Assembly (NCBI GenBank): GCA_902470695.1
Contig: CABRHH010000024.1
Span: 1 to 42,870 of the forward strand
Reading direction: 5' to 3'
Source of the DNA: an uncultured Collinsella sp.
Lineage (GTDB): Bacteria > Actinomycetota > Coriobacteriia > Coriobacteriales > Coriobacteriaceae
DNA: 42,870 nucleotides
Shown: in pieces, positions 38,301 through 42,870 of the stretch
How the letters are laid out: each line of letters begins with the position of its first letter
Position numbering within the stretch: the stretch's first letter is position 1
Notes under the pieces: generated by a model
The model's database searches: none
What the model was told of the DNA's origin: nothing
What the model saw: the letters and a program-made list of their open reading frames with translations, nothing else
Program-made: the position numbers and the translations under genes

Positions 38301-40881
38301 TTCCGACGGCAAAGCGGTCTTTCCGGATGACGGCGGCGTGGTCGCGATCGATCTGGGCTGCATCCGCAGCGATGTCGCGCTCAGCGCCGGCACCACCGCG
38401 CTGCCCGAGGGCTTCGAGCTCGTGTGGTCCCAAAACGCCTGCGAATGGAACACCTGCAAGGCGGGCACGCCGGTCGATGCGCGCTTCGTGGGCGTCCGCT
38501 CTACCAAGGCGGGCACGGTGACGTTCACCGGCTTCTCCGCGACCTTCGCCCATCGCAGCGAGCCGAGCTATGTCTCGGGCGACCTGGGGACCTTCGACGC
38601 CTCGGCGATCTTCGACGGCGACGTGTCCACCGCATTCAAGAACAAGCAGGGCGCCACCGCCGGCAACACGGTCGTGTTCGACCTGGGCTGGGAGCGCACC
38701 ATCAATTCGGTGGCCTACTACGTGCCCGAGGGCAGCCTCGACTTCATCCGCAACGCGGTGATCGAGGTATCCAATGACCCGAAGGCTGCCGACGACAAGT
38801 GGACCGAGGTGCTGAAGATCAACGGCAGCACTCCGGTGGAGAACGTGTTCAACTCCGATACGGCCAAGACGGCCGCCTGGCTCACCCATGACCCGGCCCA
38901 TCCGGGCAACATGATGACCGCCAACCCCAAGACGGAGGTGAACGCGGGCAACGAGGCCGACCCCAACGGCACCGAGAAGCTCAACGTGAAGGGCCGCTAC
39001 CTGCGCATCCGTTTCACGGGCACCTACACCTACCGGTGGATCGAGATCGGCGAGATCCAACTCAACGGAGGCGAGTACATCTCCCCCTATATCGACGCCG
39101 ATTTCGAGCAGAGTGCCGTCGAGCTGCGCGGCATGACGCCCGACAAGCTCGTCGACGGCAGCACCGCCACCCTGTGGCAGTCCTCGGCCAAGACCGGCAC
39201 GCTCACCTACCACGTGTCCGAGCCGCTCACGGATGCCGGCGTGCCGAAGCAGGGCGTGCGCATCCTGTCGTCGGGTACGCCGTCGGGCGCCACGGTGAAG
39301 GCCGTCGTCTATACCGACGACACCTACTCCAAGACCGCCGAGGTGACGCTCGGCAAGCTCGATCAGCTGCTGTCCGAGTTCACGTTCTCCGCTGCCACGA
39401 CGCGCGCGGCGACTCCGTTCGAATGCGTGAAGGACGTCACCGTTTCCTGGGAGGGGACCGCGCCGCAGCTGGCCGAGATCTACCTGCTGGACGAGGCCGC
39501 GGCTGCCAACAAGACCGGCCTGCAGGATATGTATAACCGCGTGAAGGGCACCGACACGAGCGGCTGGACCGCAAAGACTGCCGAGGCGTTTAAGGCGGCG
39601 CTGGCCACCGCAGCCGAGGCGCTCGGCAACGCCAACGCGACGCAGGAGTACGTGGACGCGGCGACGGCCACGCTCAACGAGGCCTTCGACGCCCGCACGG
39701 AGCGCTATGCTGCCGATGAGCTTGGCAAGCTGGTGGGTGCCCATGTGGCAAACGACGGCAACGTCTACACTGAGGCGAGCTATGGCACCTATGAGGAGGC
39801 CTACAACGAGGCCGTCTCGGCGCTGAAGGACGCGGCGAACCTGTCGCGCGCCGACGGCGAGGCCCTGGCGCAGGCGCTTGCCACCGCCCGCGATGCGCTG
39901 ACGTTCAACGCAAGCGCGGCCGACCGCGCCGAGCAGATGCTTGCCGATGCCGAGGCCATCTATGCGCCCGGCACCTACACCACGGCGAGCCGCAAAGCCT
40001 TCGACGATGCTGCGGCGGCGCTGCAGAAGCTGGTGGACGCCCACGAGGCCGATCCGGCCAAGCTGACGCCCGCGATGGATGCGCTGACGGCTGCCGAGGA
40101 CGGCCTGGTTGACACGGCGGCCCTCGTCGCGGAGCGCACGGCGTTCGAGCAGGCCGACGAGGGCGCCTACACCCCGGCGTCGTTTGCCGCATGGCGCGCT
40201 GCCTACGATGCGTCCGATGAGGTGCTTGCCTCCGGGTCTGCCGAGCAGGTCGCCGCTGCCGTGAAGGCGCTCCAGGATGCGAAGGTCGCACTTCAGGCCC
40301 TCGACATCGATGCGTTGATCGCCGAATGCGGCAAGCTCAATGCCGATGATTACACCGCGGCGAGCTGGAAGGCGTTCGCCTCCGCGCTCGATGCGGCCAA
40401 GGAGCACCGCGACGGTGCCGATGCGGGCGCGTATGCGCAGAAGCTCATCGACGCCCGTGCGGCGCTCGTGAACGTGGAGGCCCTCAAGGACGCCATCGCG
40501 CAGGGCAAGGCCATCGACGCGAAGGCCTATACGGCCGCTTCCGTGGACGTGCTCAACAAGGCGGTCGCGGCGGGCGAGGCCCTGTTGAAGGACGGTTCGG
40601 CTGCCGATGTCGAGGCTGCCCGCCAGGCGATTCTCGATGCGCTGCATGGTTTGGTGGCGAACGGCGGATCGGGTCAGGGCGGCTCCACGGGTCAGGGCGG
40701 CTCGAGTGACCAGGGCGGCTCGAACGGCCAGAAGCCCGGCTCGGGCTCGGGTGCCGGCTCGGCCGGTAAGGCCCCGCTGCCCAAGACCGGCGATGCGAGC
40801 ATGCTCATGACGTGCGCGGCATCCGCTGCGGGCGTCTGCTCGCTGGCCATCGGCTACGCGCGTTCGAAGAAGCGCCGGTAG
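35389..40881 (+). CDS. Cell-wall-anchored GH84 beta-N-acetylglucosaminidase
   Basis: This 1830-residue secreted enzyme should release beta-linked GlcNAc from host glycans or hyaluronan-like material. It has a signal peptide (cleaved near VVHA-EENG, residues 31-32), a GH20b-like domain (about 35-185), a GH84 barrel (about 190-480; GFIEGYYGNPWS and the catalytic pair Asp311-Asp312 in AILADDASD), a helical post-catalytic domain (about 500-660), at least three beta-sandwich carbohydrate-binding (F5/8 or CBM32-like) regions (about 665-1340), and about six FIVAR-like helical modules (about 1375-1760; each has a Y[TE]xAS pattern). A Gly/Ser/Gln linker, LPKTG (1797-1801), a hydrophobic span and KKRR close it, so sortase attaches it to the wall. 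Layout resembles Clostridium perfringens NagH/NagJ. GGGGAAGGAA precedes the ATG. Confidence 0.92.
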   Translation: MANRLTRILCATAATLVACVGMLGAAGVVHAEENGYQIYPTPQSVQYADGTQTLREKATAVIEDGIDEATVARLDEAMALKGITYTKADAVPAKKGATAILVGVKGSGGAVDKQVDALVKAGKLKVADDLFGHTDSYVLASLPSDGTGPDQVIVLGNSTDAAFYGLTTLYQILQQTSGSKLRAFTVADYADVITRGFIEGYYGNPWSTEDRVNLMKWGGYYKLNAYVYAPKDDPKHNAKWRELYTQDEIDTKIKPLAEAGNASKCRFLFALHPFMYNPITKATYDADFEVMKAKFKQVIDAGVRQIAILADDASDQGSDLYTKLCQDTTAWIRELQAEKNADGSLKYPGLKDTIIFCPVAYYGQGEAWYKNLPDNIQVVNTGGQVWGKVRKSFLDRFSANSQGVAPFMWVNWPCSDNDKDALHMGGHNNFLGADVQPGSVKGVVLNPMQQSEPSKQGIFMNADFSWNLWTSTEHADQAWEDSFSYVDHNSPLDTKGSRALHDLSTHMRRMYGGGVTWLNDESADIKDQLAAFTAKLNAGTVEEADVDEMVKIFTKLQATAKDFRANAGNADMLEQMDPWISTWDDLTRAALEELAALKASLAGDNAGLLSHHGAGTTALAAANNHGFHYVDHTEYARVGKAYITPAVNALSTYVAEQATLASDPNAVITKFITSRTDTPDGGTSDVVFDGDASTQLIYKAPNTLQKGTYFGVQKSKAFDLDNVTFRQGGGKDFMDRSKIQYFDGTDWKDVPGSQEYTTSVVTAKNLGLKGVYGVRLIAVADNAQDAWPTIAEIQVNVDEAAQDKVYTGNVTFANQVVADASHPAASASDGKDATEAWFKNANSGDNKDTTQPGASVIVTFDEPHAIDAIVFKQGGSVTDVIESGKASYQTADGTWHDAGAITAEKSQTLKLAAPVEAKAIKVENSRATAKWWRVGDLRAVKLGTVTTSNNVVTTIPDLKLTAKLGEGTAALSDGKAVFPDDGGVVAIDLGCIRSDVALSAGTTALPEGFELVWSQNACEWNTCKAGTPVDARFVGVRSTKAGTVTFTGFSATFAHRSEPSYVSGDLGTFDASAIFDGDVSTAFKNKQGATAGNTVVFDLGWERTINSVAYYVPEGSLDFIRNAVIEVSNDPKAADDKWTEVLKINGSTPVENVFNSDTAKTAAWLTHDPAHPGNMMTANPKTEVNAGNEADPNGTEKLNVKGRYLRIRFTGTYTYRWIEIGEIQLNGGEYISPYIDADFEQSAVELRGMTPDKLVDGSTATLWQSSAKTGTLTYHVSEPLTDAGVPKQGVRILSSGTPSGATVKAVVYTDDTYSKTAEVTLGKLDQLLSEFTFSAATTRAATPFECVKDVTVSWEGTAPQLAEIYLLDEAAAANKTGLQDMYNRVKGTDTSGWTAKTAEAFKAALATAAEALGNANATQEYVDAATATLNEAFDARTERYAADELGKLVGAHVANDGNVYTEASYGTYEEAYNEAVSALKDAANLSRADGEALAQALATARDALTFNASAADRAEQMLADAEAIYAPGTYTTASRKAFDDAAAALQKLVDAHEADPAKLTPAMDALTAAEDGLVDTAALVAERTAFEQADEGAYTPASFAAWRAAYDASDEVLASGSAEQVAAAVKALQDAKVALQALDIDALIAECGKLNADDYTAASWKAFASALDAAKEHRDGADAGAYAQKLIDARAALVNVEALKDAIAQGKAIDAKAYTAASVDVLNKAVAAGEALLKDGSAADVEAARQAILDALHGLVANGGSGQGGSTGQGGSSDQGGSNGQKPGSGSGAGSAGKAPLPKTGDASMLMTCAASAAGVCSLAIGYARSKKRR

Positions 40882-40909
40882 CCGGATAGCGGAAAACCGC
40901 TTGAACCTT

Positions 40910-40953
40910 CAGGGCCCCCGAGGCATGTACGTCTCGGGGCCCTGTTTTCGTTT
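40910..40953 (+). terminator. Terminator of the GH84 gene
   Basis: CAGGGCCCCCGAG (from 40910) pairs with CTCGGGGCCCTG (40933-40944) and TTTTCGTTT follows. It sits 28 bp after the stop. The rest of the gap to 41142 holds GGCGTCGGGTTGCG twice and GCGGCC/GGCCGC, and no gene. Confidence 0.88.
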
Positions 40954-41142
40954 GGGACGCTGAGGTGATTGCGGCGTGCGGCCGCGGGCGCTTGCGTCGC
41001 ACGGGGCACGGGCGCTTGCAGCGCGCCGTTTGCCGCGGGGTGCGGATGTCGGGTTGTGCGCGGCTTGCCTCGGACGCTTGGCTGCGTGCCGCCTGCCTTG
41101 GGCGTCGGGTTGCGGCCATCCGGCCGCAGGCGTCGGGTTGCG

Positions 41143-42261
41143 CTATGCGCCCCAGACCTGCTGGGCGATCCGGCGCACGAGCGCGATCTTCGCCCACTGC
41201 TCGTCCTCGGTGAGCTTGTTGCCGATCTCGCAGCTGGCAAAACCGCACTGCGGCGACAGGCAGAGCCGGTCGAGTGGCACGAATGAGGCGGCCTCGTGGA
41301 TGCGCGCGATGACGGCCTGCTCGTCCTCGAGCTCGGGGCGCTTGGTGGTGATGAGGCCGAGGACCACCTTCTTGCCGTCCGCTACATGCGCCAGCGGCTC
41401 GAATCCGCCGGAGCGCTCGTCGTCGAACTCCAGGTAGAAGGCATCGACGTTTTCGCGAGCGAAGAGCACCGGCGCCACGATGTCGTACGGGCCGCTGCTG
41501 GCGTAGGTGGAGTGGTAGTTACCGCGGCAGACGTGCGTGGTCACCGTCAGGTCGGCCGGGCGTCCCTCCAGGGCAAGGTTGTTGACGCGCAGGTAGGTCT
41601 CGGCGGTCTGCTCGACCGTGGACCCGGCGGCCACGATGCCCGCCTGGAAATGCTCGTCCACCAGAGCACCCCAGGTGCAGTCATCGAGCTGCAGGTTGCG
41701 GCAGCCCGCATCGTAGAGCTTCTGGATGAAGGTGCGGTAGGCGGCGCCGATGTCGGCGAGCAGCTCGTCCTCGTTGGGGTAGATGCTGCGCGTGCGCTCG
41801 ACGGCGGCCTCGTTGCGGTAGAGCTCGAGCAGCAGCTGGGCGGGCGCCGGGATGGTCTGCTTGGCGGTGTGCTCGGCATCTTCGAACTGCTTGACGAAGG
41901 CGAAATGCTCCAGGAACGGATGCTCGCTGCAGCCGATCTTGCCCGTCAGGATCGCCGAGCCGGGCGTGGTCTCCTCACCTACGAACAGGTAGCCCTGGTC
42001 GAGCTCGACGTGCTCGATGCCGTCGAACCCCCACATAAAGTCGAGGTGCCAGTAGGAGCGGCGGAACTCGCCGTCGGTGAGAAACGGCAGGCCGGCGGCT
42101 TTTTGGTGCTCAATGAGCTGGGTGATGCAGGCGTCCTCGACCTGCTTGAGGCCCGCGTCGTCAAGCGTGCCGGCTGCGTGCGCCGCGCGGGCCTCCTTGA
42201 GTGGGGTGGGGCGCAAAAAGCTGCCGACGACGTCGTAGCGGCTGGGTGCGTGCTGGGTCAT
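41143..42261 (-). CDS. MetE-like cobalamin-independent methyltransferase (YxjG type)
   Basis: This 372-residue protein equals the carboxyl catalytic half of MetE and is close in size to YxjG/YxjH proteins. It begins DVVGSFLRPTPLKEARAAH and shows FLTDGEFRR, DDCTW, the zinc-site residues in THVCRGN (His and Cys), EFDDERSGGFEPL and the last zinc Cys in SPQCGFAS. Such enzymes move a methyl group to homocysteine to make methionine; lacking the amino half of MetE, they may use a methyl donor other than polyglutamated methyl-folate. The ATG at 42261 follows GAAAGGA on the minus strand. A MetR-type operator upstream supports a methionine role. Confidence 0.9.
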   Translation of the reverse strand: MTQHAPSRYDVVGSFLRPTPLKEARAAHAAGTLDDAGLKQVEDACITQLIEHQKAAGLPFLTDGEFRRSYWHLDFMWGFDGIEHVELDQGYLFVGEETTPGSAILTGKIGCSEHPFLEHFAFVKQFEDAEHTAKQTIPAPAQLLLELYRNEAAVERTRSIYPNEDELLADIGAAYRTFIQKLYDAGCRNLQLDDCTWGALVDEHFQAGIVAAGSTVEQTAETYLRVNNLALEGRPADLTVTTHVCRGNYHSTYASSGPYDIVAPVLFARENVDAFYLEFDDERSGGFEPLAHVADGKKVVLGLITTKRPELEDEQAVIARIHEAASFVPLDRLCLSPQCGFASCEIGNKLTEDEQWAKIALVRRIAQQVWGA

Positions 42262-42311
42262 GATGGGTCCTTTCGAGGTTGGGGGTTTTCGGGCGCCTTC
42301 GTGTTGGTAGG

Positions 42312-42340
42312 AGTATGCCGCGTTTGCGAGCGATTGGGAA
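42312..42340 (-). promoter_or_regulatory. Candidate promoter of the MetE-like gene
   Basis: On the minus strand TTCCCA (42340-42335), 17 bp, then CATACT (42317-42312). Both hexamers match the consensus at four of six positions, as expected for an activated promoter. Confidence 0.5.
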
Positions 42341-42363
42341 ATACGGAAAAGAATGGTCGTTCC

Positions 42364-42378
42364 ATAGGATATAGCTAT
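42364..42378. promoter_or_regulatory. LysR/MetR-type operator (ATAG-N7-CTAT)
   Basis: ATAGGATATAGCTAT is a dyad with the T-N11-A form of LysR-family sites. Its ends match the MetR/MtaR box known from streptococci (ATAG...CTAT). Its centre lies about 66 bp upstream of the start predicted from the promoter at 42312-42340, the usual place of a LysR recognition site. Confidence 0.55.
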
Positions 42379-42499
42379 GGGATGGTTTTGCAGCGCCGCG
42401 GGAACGTGGGCCGGGGCCGTGGGGAAACCGGGGCCTGCGGGGGCTGTGGCCGTCTAGACGGGATGTAATGTGCCTGTCGCTTGCTCGGCCTGCGCAGAC

Positions 42500-42755
42500 G
42501 GCCTGGATACGAACCCTGGATGCGTGTGGATGGCCGATATGCGAACCCAAGACGAATAGGGTTCGCCCCTTGGTCGTCTGGAGCCCAAAAACGGCCCCAG
42601 ATGGACAGGGCACGAACCCTGTATGCGCGGATGGACACAAGACGAACCCGGGATGCGCAGATGGACGCAAGGCGAACCCGGGATCGCCATGAGGGTCTCC
42701 GGATGGACGCATGCCGAACCCGGATCGCGCAGGTGGACGGGATACGAACCTGAGT
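42500..42755. repeat. 30-bp tandem repeats
   Basis: Units starting ATGGAC lie at 42601, 42631, 42661, 42703 and (as GTGGAC) 42733; each holds CGAACCC or CGAACC at the same place and ends in GCGCAG-like bases. The third unit has a 12-bp insertion. Decayed units extend left to about 42500. The 609-bp stretch from 42262 to the end holds no convincing gene. Confidence 0.75.
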
Positions 42756-42857
42756 TGCTTGGGCTTCGCATTTCAGCCATCCGAAGTTCGAAAGCGGCTC
42801 TGGATGGATGCGCTCGGGACTGCGGACAAAAAGTTGGACGCTGCAGGGCGTCCGGAC

Positions 42858-42870
42858 AGGAGGTGCGCAT
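42858..42870 (+). other. Ribosome-site-like AGGAGG at the right edge
   Basis: AGGAGG (42858-42863) is followed 5 nt later by AT at the last two bases. If the next base is G, a gene would start across the edge. Confidence 0.35.

Noticed and set aside
35335..40647. Minus-strand open frame of 1770 codons opposite the GH84 gene
   Set aside because: It is Arg/His/Leu/Val-rich with no recognisable domain and is explained by the G/C-ending codons of the real gene on the other strand.
42500..42755. CRISPR array at the right end
   Set aside because: Repeats are contiguous and diverged without spacers of constant length.

Overview
The window reads as chromosomal DNA of a high-GC, gut-type actinobacterium of class Coriobacteriia, most like Collinsella. 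This is an inference from several features: strong G/C preference at third positions, a rubredoxin-first rubrerythrin, an NRAMP-related magnesium transporter of the kind known from Eggerthella, many PTS sugar systems, and a secreted GH84 hexosaminidase with an LPKTG sorting signal. No rRNA, tRNA, CRISPR array or intact transposase is visible.

Layout. 1-3067: a small accessory locus of lower-GC character. It has a 43-residue Cys/Ser/Thr-rich peptide gene, a strong hairpin, a three-gene ABC exporter/immunity-type transporter, and a short reading frame resembling the amino end of a radical-SAM peptide maturase. It looks like a degraded or partial RiPP locus that continues to the left of the window. 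3067-10722: envelope and membrane genes (TrhA, a CNNM/CorC-type protein, a free-standing protein like the N-domain of cyanophycin synthetase, YtxH, a PRC-barrel protein, and two tandem NodB-type deacetylases of which the first has lost its metal-binding histidines). 10723-14266: a magnesium module with a structured leader, an MgtE-like protein whose membrane part is atypical, and an NRAMP-related transporter. 14411-17312: a Fur/PerR-type operator, rubrerythrin and aspS.

17313-31054: sugar uptake and its control. A PRD regulator lies divergent from a fructose-family PTS (separate EIIA, EIIB, EIIC) and a GH38 alpha-mannosidase; the divergent promoter region carries three phased copies of TTTCC-N10-GGAA(A/G). 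A ROK sugar kinase follows, then a GntR/UTRA repressor divergent from the trehalose PTS (treB) and phosphotrehalase (treC), with two operator copies over the promoter.

31107-34659: a TPP riboswitch with its terminator controls a thiamine-binding protein and a ThiXYZ-type ABC importer. 34708-34956 is a 249-bp fold-back element flanked by TA (MITE-like), followed by 27-bp tandem repeats. 35389-40881 encodes the 1830-residue cell-wall-anchored GH84 enzyme. 41143-42261 (minus) is a MetE-like methyltransferase with a LysR/MetR-type operator at the expected distance from a candidate promoter. The right end is non-coding and carries 30-bp tandem repeats.

Coordinates of coding regions include the stop codon. 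Family assignments come from recognising motifs by eye, without database searches.
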